In this document: positions 23,131 to 33,489 of the stretch, piece by piece
Layout: every line of letters begins with the position of its first letter
How positions within the stretch are numbered: the first letter of the stretch is position 1
Origin: Zea mays
Lineage: Eukaryota > Streptophyta > Magnoliopsida > Poales > Poaceae
Assembly (NCBI RefSeq): GCF_902167145.1
Contig: NC_050104.1
Span: 7,400,001-7,464,000 of the forward strand
DNA: 64,000 bases
Direction of reading: 5' to 3'
Notes under the pieces: generated by a model
What the model saw: only the letters and a program-made list of their open reading frames with translations
Told to the model about the DNA's origin: nothing
Databases searched by the model: none
Made by a program: the position numbers and the translations under genes

Positions 23131-23582
23131 CCTCGAATCTGAATCAACGTTATAAAAAAACGGATCCAAGTAATGCTAGAGGAATTCGTTTCCACTGATG
23201 TGACGCCTATGACGAGCTACTGTATCGGCTACCAGAGTTCCTGAATAACAGTGCCAAGATCTGTCCGTATCTCGAAATTAAAGGGAGGCAAAATATCTCT
23301 GTCGCGCTCGCCTTCTGTCCATTTACCGTGACCAAGGAGCTAGACTACAGCGACGTCCACGAACAAGAATTTCCAGCCTCTTGCCGTCTTGCGTCATGCT
23401 TCATCGTGATAGCGCGATGATGTTTATTTATACTGGAATTAAGGTCAGTAGGCTGAGGGATTTTGTGTGTCGCAGTGCAGTTTAGGGAGGTAGGCGGCGA
23501 TCATCACAGGAGGGAACGGATACCGGCGGTTGTTCAGTGCATTAACGTTGTTGAATGCTGATCCTCGAACACATAGATTAAG

Positions 23583-23707
23583 GCCCTGTTCGTTTGTGCC
23601 GGATTGGTGCGTTGGAACGATTCCTAACCGGATTGTTTCTCTAATTTATATAAACTTTGATTAGCTGGAACGATTGCGGGTGCAATTTGACACAAACGAA
23701 CAAGGTC
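23583..23707. mobile_element. Short MITE with GGCCCTGTTCG ends
   Basis: An inverted pair of about 18 bp, AGGCCCTGTTCGTTTGTG at 23582 and its near complement ending 23708, encloses about 125 bp of noncoding DNA. TAA-like flanks (23579-23581, 23708-23710) would fit a PIF/Harbinger-type element. GGCCCTGTTCG ends also occur in hAT-type grass MITEs, so the superfamily is unsure. Confidence 0.7.
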
Positions 23708-23821
23708 TAAGTACTTATTTAGATTTATTTCTCTAAACTTCAGATATCTAAAAAATTAGAATATTTTAACTAATTTTTAAAATCTAAATATTTAATGTGA
23801 GATACGCTAAATTTAAAGCTA

Positions 23822-23972
23822 AAAAAAGGTGTACCCAGTGTCGTAGACTTCCCGCACTTTACGAGGTCTGGTGAAAAATATATTTAAGCGCCAGATCTTA
23901 CCCGAGGCTCGGGCTTAAATCCGGGACCTTTCACTTACAAACGATAGACTCTACAGCTGCAGGGTCCGCCCT
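23822..23972 (-). mobile_element. tRNA-derived SINE (Au-like) with 19-bp target duplication
   Basis: On the minus strand about 150 bp ends in CGACACTGGGTACACC plus a T run, as in plant Au-type SINEs. A box-B-like GGTCCCGGATTTAAGCCC lies near 23905-23925. It is flanked by near-identical direct repeats, TACGCTAAATTTAAAGCTA at 23803-23821 and TACGCTACATTTAAAGCTA at 23973-23991 (one mismatch), the long target duplication expected of a LINE-mobilised SINE. Confidence 0.78.
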
Positions 23973-24189
23973 TACGCTACATTTAAAGCTAATTTTAGAT
24001 AATTTATTTAGAACTTCGTATCTAATCTAAAGAGGAAAAGACCTGGATGTTTGCCGAGGTTGTCACATAGTATCATGTTTCCCTTAACTTTGTCAGTAGT
24101 TAGGCTACGCACAATAGAAGGCTGGGTGAGGACTCTTCTTGGAGAAGTATAATAAGAGGGTGTAAGCATGCAAAATGTTAAGATAAATG

Positions 24190-24750
24190 AGGTACTATCA
24201 GACACAGCTGCTTTGCCGAGTGCTTCAGGCACTTCTCAAAGTCTAGAAAATATTCAGCGAACTCTTTGTCGAGTGTGACTCTCGATAAAAAAAGTCTCGG
24301 CAAACTATACATCGGCAATGACTTCTTTGTCGAGTACTTTTTGTCGGGCACTCGGTAAAGACTTTGCCGAGTGCCACCTGATACCCGACAAAGAAAAGTC
24401 ACTGTCACGGTGCCAAGTGACGGTGATATAGCCTTTGCCGAGTGTCGTCTCTAACACTCGGCAAAGGCTCCCTCTTTGTCGAGTGCCTGCTAGACTAGCG
24501 CTAGATAAAGAAGGCTCCTATAGGCCTCTTTGCTGAGTGTTCCAAGAGGCACTTAGCAAAGACTCGCTCTTTGTCGAGTGCTTGCTAGACTAGCGCTCGG
24601 CAAAGGGAGCACCATTGGGCCCCTTCGCCAAGCCCTTTTTGCCATGTGCCACGGCCACAACACACGACAAAGAAGCTTTAACGGTTCTCAGATGTGCCTT
24701 CTTCATCGAGTATTATGGTCACGTTATTCGATAAAGTACCTCTTTGCCGA
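24190..24750. repeat. Decayed CACTA subterminal region
   Basis: Many copies in both orientations of CTTTGCCGAGTG or its complement CACTCGGCAAAG, with decayed variants such as CTTTGTCGAGTG. This motif is typical of maize CACTA subterminal repeats. The left edge TACTATCAGACACAG resembles a CACTA terminus with a C-to-T first base. No matching right end is visible, so it looks like a truncated element. Confidence 0.65.
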
Positions 24751-25283
24751 GACAAGAGAGAAGATAAGCAAGAGAAGAAGTGGTCTATAAATTTACTATC
24801 AGTTTAGATAAAAAAACAAAAAAAACTTTATGATGATTACAAGTAAAGTTCTACATTAATAATGAAGAACAAACTAATACTATATAGGTAAACTAAGTGG
24901 TAAGTTGCTTACATCTAGCGGTTGTGTGTATTATTAAACTTACTCTTAGTCTAACCCCAAGCAGCTAGCATCAACAGCGCTGGATCTACCCTATAGTTAT
25001 GATTAGCACTACAAGAAAACGTTGAAGGAGTGTCAGTTAATTAAAGAGTGTCGGGGCCGACACTCTTAATCTAAGTAAAAGTGTGGGTTTTGCTGCACCG
25101 ATACTCTTAATTTAAGAGTGTCGGGGTCATGATGAAACCGACGCTTTTAATTTAAAAGTGTGGGGGTTTTTCCACACCGACACTCTTATGGATGTTACCC
25201 TAAATTCCCCAATCCTATTCTACAGCCGCCGTGCGTCTTGCTTTACTCACCGCCGCCGTCTCTCCCTAGTCTCCCTGCCGAGC

Positions 25284-25400
25284 CAGGGCGGACGGCCTCG
25301 CCGAGCCAGCGTCGAGCGGGCGGCCTCGCCGAGCCAGCGGGCGGCCTCGCAGCCGAGCTAGACGCCGGGCGGGCGGCCTCACCTAGCCAGACACCGGGCG
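25284..25400. repeat. ~21-bp minisatellite upstream of the kinesin exon
   Basis: Imperfect repeats of GGGCGGCCTCGCCGAGCCAG, about four to five copies, directly upstream of the captured ATG at 25416. It may be part of the original kinesin 5' untranslated region or an expansion after capture. Confidence 0.75.
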
Positions 25401-25415
25401 GGAAGGACTCCGGTG

Positions 25416-26362
25416 ATGGCAGGGAAGGACTCGCCGCAGCCTGCTTCGGCGGCAACCTTGCTGCGGCTTGTGGCGGAGTTCCCGCTCGACACGCCCGAGG
25501 CCAAGGAGAGCGTGACCGTTACCGTCTGCTTCCGGCCGCTCAGGTTGGGTCCCCTGCTGCGCCGCACGTGGCTGCAATTTTTTCGTGACTTCGTGTTAAT
25601 CCTTATTCCTTAATGAACCGGGTTCGTCTTTGCATCTTTGGGCAATGCAGATTGATTTTGTTGGTTTTTTTCTTTCTGTGTGTGTTAAGCTCGCAGGAGG
25701 TTCGGCTGGGGGAAGAGATCGCTTGGTACGCAGATGGGGACACCATTGTGCGAGGCGAGCAGAATCACAGCATCGCTTACGCGTACGGTATGTGCCAGAT
25801 ACCTGTTCCTGGTTTTCCGGGGATGGATGGATCACACTTGTGTATCGAAGCATTATAATAGTTACTCGTATGGATGCTTGGTTTGAGATTTGATGGGTTC
25901 CATCAACTTTCATGTGAAATGCGAGTTTGTATCATCACACGATGCTACACTTCCAGTATAATGCGTAATTTGTCACATTTTCTATACTTCTTTCTTTCTT
26001 CTTTTGGTTGAGAAGAGTGATTTGTGAGTCTGACTAGTGGAGATGTGGTACGTGAAGTCGTCAATGCATAAATACGGTTCACCTAGCTGTTGTTTTCAGC
26101 ATAAATACTTCAGGAATGTATTCGATCGGGTGGATCATGATATTACTGGACTTTATGATTTTAGTATGGAAGACAGTACTTAGATTTCACATACGGATGA
26201 AAAAAAATCATGCTGCTTCTTGTTTTCAGTTAATTTTTGTTCATCTGGGTGTAATATGAAATTCATATGCAGATCGGGTCTTCGGACCAACTACAACAAC
26301 CCGACACGTATATGATGCTGCAGCTCTGCATGTTATTAGTGGTGCTATGGAGGGAATATATG
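25416..26362 (+). pseudogene. Captured N-terminal exons of a plant kinesin (KIN-7 type)
   Basis: Three exons with usable splice sites: 25416-25543, 25690-25787 and 26273-26362. Phases match (2, then 1), so splicing gives a continuous frame. The peptide begins MAGKDSPQPASAATLLRL and continues through ESVTVTVCFRPL, GEEIAWYADGDTIVRGEQN, DRVFGPTTTTRHVYDAAA and SGAMEGIYG. These are the first strands of a kinesin motor domain of the plant NACK/KIN-7 kind. In kinesins the next segment holds the ATP-binding P-loop, and it is absent here, so no motor ATPase can be made. The nucleotide-contacting RxRP motif reads CFRP (an Arg-to-Cys change, CGC-to-TGC). It is a truncated gene copy, not the functional locus. 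Confidence 0.88.
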
Positions 26363-26713
26363 GTATTTGAAATTCTGCTCTCTTATCCATATAGTATTTT
26401 TTTGGTTTGAATCACAATCTAATATGCTTATGAGGATCATTAATATTATTTTCAACAACCCCCTATCATCACACATCCGGTGTCTGGACAATCATCAGAC
26501 CGCTCCACTACAGCGGCGGATGGATCACAGGTACAATCGTCTACTAAACATCATTTGTCTGATAATCATTGGTTGCTTGCTCTCTGTCTTTCTACATGTT
26601 TGCTTGTACATGATCTATTTTAAACTTTTGTCATTCGCATGATCTATAGTTACTTTTATTGTTGATCACCGTAACTTCTTAATCATAAACAAGAGTGTGT
26701 CTTCTATTTCAGG
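26363..26713 (+). other. Junction between kinesin and transposon sequence
   Basis: Contains the intron start after the last kinesin exon and, near 26470-26530, an exon-like stretch reading HPVSGQSSDRSTTAADGSQ that ends at a CAG|GTACAA donor. I cannot find a clear acceptor for it, so whether the kinesin frame continues into the terminal exons is unresolved. The capture breakpoint lies in this interval. Confidence 0.5.
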
Positions 26714-27151
26714 GTTCTGCAACTTCTGTCCAAGACCAATTGATGCCATCGGGTCTGATAGGAGGGCAAATGATGCCGTGGGCACCTCGCCAGCCAGGCA
26801 TTTGGCCACCGATGCAAACACAGATGCCACCGCCGATGCCGTGGGGATTTCCTCCTCGCGGGCAGTCACACTCACTAGGATTGCCCTCACACTCACCAGG
26901 ATCAGTACGTTAAGTTGATATCCTTTGCATCTCTATTTGCTTCATTGTTTAAGCAGTTACTAGAAAACATGCATGTATATGTTGCAGTCTATGTATATGT
27001 TTAATTAGTTACTCGATAAACTAACAAATGTTTATTTCTTTTAAAGGGTTCGGGCTCACATCATGCTAGTCCGCCTCCGGATCAGAGCACGTTTATGGAC
27101 TTATTGATGAACACAAGTGGCGGCGGCTCCAATGACCCACCAACGGAATGA
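26714..27151 (+). CDS. Terminal exons of the CACTA-borne chimeric gene
   Basis: Two exons, 26714-26904 and 27047-27151, joined in phase 0. They encode a Met/Pro/Gln-rich peptide (GGQMMPWAPRQPG, MPPPMPWGFPPRGQ) and then PPPDQSTFMDLLMNTSGGG, ending at TGA 27149-27151. This low-complexity C terminus resembles the proteins annotated in grasses as Ptta/En/Spm plant transposase, so it is probably the element's own gene end. An AT-rich tail with TTGTG-type repeats (27240-27370) follows and may supply the transcript end. Confidence 0.6.
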
Positions 27152-27805
27152 ATTAATATGGAGGCTTGTGTGGAACTTACTATCATTGTGTTTTGTATAG
27201 ACTTTAACTTGTTTCGGATGGATTTGAACTTCTTTCTTATGGACTTGAACTTGTATGAATATTGAATATGGTGCTTGTGTTATGTTATGTTGAATATTGT
27301 GCTTGTGTTGTGATATATTGAATGTTGTGCTTGTGTTGTGATATATTGAATGTTGTGCTTGTATTGTGCTGTTATGGAGGCTTCCCATCCGGGGAGGGAG
27401 AAAAATAAAATTGGGTATTAAAAAAATTTATTCACTAAGAGTGTCGGCCCCCACATTCTTATATGCGCCCAGGTAGGTTTCTGGCCGAGCGTGCAGTAAG
27501 AGTGTCCGCCACGTCACTGGCCGACACTCTTAACATAAGAGTGTCAGTTGCGTGTTGAACCGACACTCTTACCTTAAGAGTGTCGGTCCCCACACTTCTA
27601 TACGAATAAGAGCGTCCATTTTAGAGTGACGGCTAAGAGTGTCGGTCAACCGACACTCTTATACTAAGAGTGTCGGCTTATTTCAGTAAGAGTGTGGGGT
27701 TTTGGCCGACACTCCTTGCCTTTTTTCTTGTAGTGTAGGCCAATGTCGTTTGTTTTTCTGCTTCATGTCGCACCACTTATGTTGTGGTGTCTAATAATAT
27801 TGTTA

Positions 27806-27927
27806 GACCATCTCTAGTAGGCAGTGTATAACGGCCGTGCAAAGTACTATTTTGCATTGTAGATTACACTGTTTGTAAAATATAGTTTGAAATATAGAGT
27901 GAAATAAAGAGTCTGCTGGAGATAGCC
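27806..27927. mobile_element. Tourist-like MITE
   Basis: 122 bp between direct TTA copies (27803-27805 and 27928-27930). The inverted ends are GACCATCTCTAGTAGGC and the complement of GTCTGCTGGAGATAGCC, matching at about 13 of 17 positions. No coding capacity. The TTA duplication points to PIF/Harbinger. Confidence 0.72.
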
Positions 27928-28121
27928 TTACGGTCGTGGGAGATAGATTTATTTTTTTCTACACGTTAGACATCTTTTTTCTTAATTTAAATGACAGTTA
28001 GAACAAAGAAATTTGGAACTTTTTAACCCATTTCTTAATCATATTATTAAAATATGTTATTTTATTTTTATTTGTAACCTTTTTGTCCACTCTAGGGAGC
28101 TGCTCACCATACCGCATTGTA

Positions 28122-28493
28122 TGAGGCTATGCGCAGCGGCATCCATTAGCCATCCCCTCCTCTAGAACTGTTGGTGTATAGGGTCCCTCTCTATCCCCGC
28201 AACGCTCGACGCTATTGTGTCCTCTAGCAGCTACAGTAATATCGCAGCGCACAGGCTTACTCTGGATCTAGCGAGCAGCTGTAGTCCCCCTTGCCCTTGG
28301 TCCGCACGTGTGGGATTGTTTTTTATAGATGAAAAAATGGTAATAGATAATGAATAATTATGGAAAATGATATTTTATAGTTGTAGTGGGGTATAGAGAG
28401 AGAATTTAGAGGAAACAGTTGTAGAAGAGAGAAAAATAGAGGATGGAATATGGGTGACGTGGCGTATAGGGGATAGCGTTGCAGATAGTCTCA
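28122..28493. mobile_element. MITE family A, copy 1
   Basis: Imperfect inverted ends GGCTATGCGCAGCG and the complement of CGTTGCAGATAGTC enclose about 370 bp. The inside is AT-rich on the right (GGAAAATGATATTTTATAG, TTGTAGTGGGGTATAG). The same internal sequence recurs around 37560-37746 and, inverted, around 47150-47280 and 47455-47650, so it is a repeat family. Confidence 0.65.
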
Positions 28494-28717
28494 TCCTGAC
28501 ACTTCAGTTGTTTGTTAGAGTGAAAGTGGTGTACGGTCTTCCATGTCGTGCCATCCCACATATCTTTTTAAACTCACTGTGAAGTGTTACAATCATGATT
28601 TTATTTTAATCCTCTCAATCATATTTCAAAATAATTTATTCTTACTTTGGGTTTTTATCTCTAATCTTTTTTGACTTAGACTGTGTTCAGACTGTCCGCA
28701 CGGGTTGTCGCGCTAGC

Positions 28718-29437
28718 TGAAAGTCGCTTACAGGGGGGTGAATAGGCAAATCTGAAATTTATAAACTTTAAGCACAACTACAAGCCGGGGTTAGCGTTAG
28801 AAATATAATCAAGTCCGAAAGAGAGGGCGAAAACAAATCACCGGACACCAAAATGGTAGTTGGTGAAGGCTGATGTCGATGGGCGCACCGGACAGTCCGG
28901 TGCGCCAGCCACGTCACCAAACAATTAGGGTTTGACCGTTGGAGCTCTAACATGTGGGGCCACCGGAGAGTCCGGTGGTGCACCGGACAGGTCCTGTTCA
29001 CTGTCCGGTGCGCCTTCTGGCGCTGCTCTGACTTCTTCGCGAACTGTCCGCGCACTGTAGCTCACTGTTCACTTTTGCAGACGATCGTTGGCGCTGATAG
29101 TCGTTGCTCCGCATGGCACACCGGACAGTCCGGTGAATTATACCGGAGTGGCAATTCCAGAAACCCGAAGCTGAGCAGTTCGAGTGGATTCACCCTGGTG
29201 CACCAGACACTGTCCGGTGGCACACCGGACAGTCCGGTGCGCCAGACCAGGGCTGCCTTTGGTTTCTTTTGCTCCTTTTTATTTGAACCATTTCTTGGAC
29301 TTTTTATTGGTTTGTGTTGAACCTTTGGCACCTGTAGAACTTATAATCTAGAGCAAACTAGTTAGTCCAATTATTTGTGTTGGGCAATTCAACCACCAAA
29401 ATCATTTAGGAAAAGGTTTGACCCTATTTCCCTTTCA
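28718..29437 (-). repeat. 3' LTR of Opie copy 1, internally deleted
   Basis: 720 bp against 1213 bp for the 5' LTR. After ACAAATCAC the sequence jumps to ACCAAAATGG with CGGAC in between, replacing the equivalent of 36290-36746. The lost segment includes the TATA-like site. Confidence 0.92.
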
Positions 29438-29453
29438 ATCTCCCATTTTTTGG
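29438..29453 (-). other. Polypurine tract of Opie copy 1
   Basis: The minus strand reads CCAAAAAATGGGAGAT directly before the 3' LTR, the expected site of plus-strand DNA priming. Confidence 0.8.
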
Positions 29454-30235
29454 TGATTGATGCCAACACAAACCAAAGCAAATATATAAGAGCAGAATTG
29501 AACTAGTTTACATAAGGTAAGTGCAAAGATTGATTGGAATTAAACCAATTTACATTTTCATAAGATATGCATGGATTGCTTTCTTCATTTTAACATTTTG
29601 GACCATACTTGCACCACATGTTTTGTTTTTGCAAATGTTTTTGGAAATTCTTTTCAAAGTCTTTTTGCAAATAGCCAAAGGTATATGAATAAGATTTCGA
29701 GAAGCATTTTCAAGATTTGAAATTTTCTCCCCCTATTTCAAATGCTTTTCCTTTGACTAAACAAAACTCCCTCTCAATGAAATTCTCCTCTTAGTGTTCA
29801 AGAGAGTTTTAGATACCAATTTTTGAAATATATCACAAATATAATACCAATTGAAAACAACATTTAAAACTTAGACTTGTTTCGAAAAATTTTGAAATTG
29901 GCGTGGTGGTGCGATCCTTTTGCTTTGGGCTAATACTCTCTCCCCCTTTGGCATTAATCGCCAAAAACAGAGTCTTTAGAACCCCTTTTGAAAATCTCTC
30001 CCCCTTCGGCAAACAATATATGAGTGAAGGATTATACCAAAGTTGGAGAGCGATGCGGAGTGACGGCGACGGAGAAATAATACGATAGAGTGGAGTGGAA
30101 GCCTTGTCGTCGCCGAAGACTCTATTTCCCTTTCAATCTATGACTTAGCATAAAATACACTTGAAAACCACATTAGTCATAGCAAATGAAAGAGAGATGA
30201 TCAAAGGTACATAAATGAGTTATGTGTGTAAAATA
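29454..30235 (-). other. Noncoding region between Opie 1 pol and polypurine tract
   Basis: No gene. Several further polypurine-like tracts occur on the minus strand (opposite TCTCCCCCTATTT near 29727, CTCTCCCCCTTTGG near 29938 and CTCTCCCCCTTCGG near 29996). Multiple such tracts are reported as a Sirevirus feature. Confidence 0.7.
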
Positions 30236-33200
30236 TCAATCAAAATTCCTAGAATCAAGAATGTTTAGCTCATGCCTAAGTTTGGTAAAAGTCTTCTCAT
30301 CTAATGGTTTGGTAAAGATATCGGCTAATTGTTCTTTGGTGCTAACATAAGCAATCTCGATATCCCCCCTTTGTTGGTGATCCCTCAGAAAGTGATACCG
30401 AATGGCTATGTGCTTAGTGCGGCTGTGCTCAACGGGATTATCCGACATGCGGATTGCACTCTCATTATCACATAGGAGAGGGACTTTGGTTAATTTGTAG
30501 CCATAGTCCCTAAGGGTTTACCACATCCAAAGCAATTGCGCGCAACAATGGCCTGCGGTAATGTTCTCGGCTTCGGCGGTAGAAAGAGCTACTTAGTTTT
30601 GTTTCTTTGAAGCCCAAGTCACCAGGGATCTTCCCAAGAACTGACAAGTCCCTGATGTGCTCTTCCTATCGATCTTACACCCTGCCCAATCAGCATCTGA
30701 ATATTCTATTAAATCAAAAGTGGATCCCTTGGGGTACCAAAGGCCAAACTTAGGTGTATGAACTAAATATCTCAAGATTCGTTTTACGGCCCTAAGGTGA
30801 ATTTCCTTAGGATTGGCTTGGAATCTTGCACACATGCATACGGAATGCATAATATCCGGTCGAGATGCACATAAATAGAGTAAAGATCCTATCATCGACC
30901 GGTATACCTTTTGATCTACGGATTTACCTTCCGTGTCGAGGTCGAGATGCCCATTGGTTCCCATGGGTGTCTTGATGGGCTTGGCATCCTTCATCCCAAA
31001 CTTGGTAAGAATGTCTTGAATGTACTTTGTTTGGCTGATGAAGGTGCCCTCTTGGAATTGCTTCACTTGAAATCCTAAGAAGTACTTCATCTCCCCCATC
31101 ATAGACATCTCAAATTTTTGAATCATGATCCTACTAAACTCTTCACAAGTAGATTTGTTAGTAGACCCAAATATGATATCATCAACATAAATTTGGCATA
31201 CAAACAAATCATTTGTAATTGTTTTAGTAAAGAGAGTAGGATCGGCTTTTCCGACTTTGAAGCCATTAGCGATAAGGAAATCTCTTAGGCATTCATACCA
31301 TGCTCTTGGGGCCTGTTTGAGCCCATAAAGTGCCTTAGAGAGTTTATAGACATGGTTAGGGTACTCACTATCTTCAAAGCCGGGAGGTTGCTCAACATAG
31401 ACCTCCTCCTTGATTGGTCCATTGAGGAAGGCACTCTTCACATCCATTTGATAAAGCTTGAAGCCATGGTAAGTAGCATAGGCAAGTAATATACGAATTG
31501 ACTCAAGCCTAGCTATGGGTGCATAGGTTTCACCGAAATCCAAACCTTCGACTTGTGAATATCCCTTGGCCACAAGTCGGGCTTTGTTCCTTGTCACCAC
31601 ACCATGCTCATCTTGCTTGTTGCGGAAGACCCACTTGGTTCCTACAACATTTTGATTAGGACGTGGAACAAGATGCCATACCTCATTCCTCGTGAAGTTG
31701 TTGAGTTCCTCTTGCATTGCCAACACCCAGTCCGAATCCCTTAATGCGTCTTCCACCCTATATGGCTCAATAGAAGACACAAAGGAGTAATGTTCACAAA
31801 AATGAGCGACACTAGATCGAGTGGTTACTCCCTTATGAATATCGCCGAGGATGGAGTTCACGGGGTGATCTCGTTGTATCGCTTGGTGAACTCTTGGGTG
31901 TGGCGGTCTTGGTTCATCATCTTTCTTGTTTTGATCATTGGCATCTCCCCCTTGATCATTGTCCTCCTCTTGCGGTGGCTCATCTTCTTGATCTTCATTT
32001 TCATCCTCTTGAGCTTGATCCTCATCTTGGGTTGGTGGAGAAGCTTGAATTGAAGATGATGGTTGATCTTGTGCATGTGGAGGCTCCTCGGATTCTTTAG
32101 GGCACACGTCTCCAATGGACATGTTCCTTAGTGCGACGCATGGAGCCTCTTCATCATCTAACTCATCAAGATCAACTTGCTCTACTTGAGAGCCGTTAGT
32201 TTCATCAAACACAATGTCACAAGAAACTTCAACTAGTCCAGTGGACTTGTTAAAGACTCTATATGCCTTGGTGTTTGAATCATAACCAAGTAAAAAAGCC
32301 TTCTACAGCCTTAGGAGCAAATTTAGATTTTCTACCTCTTTTAACAAGAATAAAGCATTTGCTACCAAAGACTCTAAAATATGAAACATTGGGCTTTTTA
32401 CCGATGAGGAGTTCATAGGATGTCTTCTTGAGGATTAGGTGAAGGTAGAGACGGTTGATGGTGTAGCAAGCGGTGTTGATTGCTTCCGCCCAAAACCGGT
32501 CTGAAGTCTTGTACTCATCAAGCATGGTCCTCGCCATGTCAAGTAGAGTTCTATTCTTCCTCTCCACTACACCATTTTGTTGTGGCGTGTAGGAAGAAGA
32601 GAACTCATGCTTGATGCCCTCATCCTCAAGAAAGCCTTCTATTTGTGAGTTCTTGAACTCCGTCCCGTTGTCGCTCCTTATCTTTTTTATTCCGAATCCG
32701 AACTCATTTTGAGCCCGTCTCAAAAATCCCTTTAAAGTCTCTTGGGTTTGGGATTTATCCTGCAAAAAGAACACCCAAGTGAAGCGAGAATAATCATCCA
32801 CAATAACTAGATAGTACTTACTCCCGCCGATGCTTATGTAAGTTATCGGGCCGAATAGGTCCATGTGGAGTAGCTCAAGTGGCCTGTCGGTTGTCATGAT
32901 GTTCTTGTGTGGATGATGAGCACCAACTTGCTTCCCTGCTTGACATGCGCTACAAATCCTGTCTTTCTCAAAATGAACATTGGTTAGTCCCAAAATGTGC
33001 TCTCCCTTTAGAAGCTTGTGAAAATTCTTCATTCCAACATGGGCTAGTCGGCGATGCTAGAGCCAACCCATATTAGTCTTAGCAATTAAGCAAGTATCAA
33101 GTTCAGCTCTATTAAAATCAACTAAGTATAGCTGACCCTCTAATACTCCCTTAAATGCTACTGAATCATCACTTCTTCTAAAGACAGTAACACCTATATC

Positions 33201-33422
33201 CGTAAAAAGACAATTGTAGCCCATTTTGCATAATTGAGAAATAGAAAGCAAGTTGTAGTCTAAAGAATCTACAAGAAAAACATTGGAAATAGAATGGTCA
33301 GGGGATATAGCAATTTTACCAAGTCCTTTGACCAAACCTTGATTTCCATCCCTGAATGTGATAGCTCTTTGGGGATCATGGTTTTTCTCGTAGGAGGAGA
33401 ACATCCTTTTCTCCCCAGTCAT
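30236..33422 (-). pseudogene. Opie copy 1 pol, disabled
   Basis: Pieces of one pol gene: 33057-33422 (end of protease and pre-integrase), 32280-33032 (integrase: [28 protein letters not shown]), 30593-32212 (RT with YVDDIIFGS, RNase H with [18 protein letters not shown]) and 30236-30448 (C terminus, [12 protein letters not shown]). Breaks seen against copy 2: TGG-to-TAG at 33057-33059; one extra A in an A run at about 32291-32296 causing a frameshift; an in-frame TAA after SKKQN (30593); and CAA-to-TAA in LWMW-stop near 30520. The catalytic residues of integrase and RT remain readable. Confidence 0.9.
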
Positions 33423-33489
33423 GTGGTTTGTGCACCTGCTATCAATTATCCAAATTGAGCCCCTAGATGCATAAACCTACAAAACAAGT

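Larger units (their letters stand above)
25007..27735 (+). mobile_element. Non-autonomous CACTA element carrying a kinesin gene fragment
   Basis: Termini CACTACAAGAAAA at 25007 and its inverted complement ending TTTTCTTGTAGTG at 27735, flanked by direct 3-bp TAG (25004-25006, 27736-27738). Both ends carry subterminal repeats of the type AAGAGTGTCGG / CCGACACTCTT (25040-25190 and 27437-27712). Length is 2729 bp, too short for TnpA and TnpD transposase genes, so it would need proteins in trans. The interior holds host kinesin exons (25416-26362) followed by exons of probable transposon origin (26714-27151), in one orientation. This is a gene-capturing (Pack-) CACTA. Confidence 0.93.
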
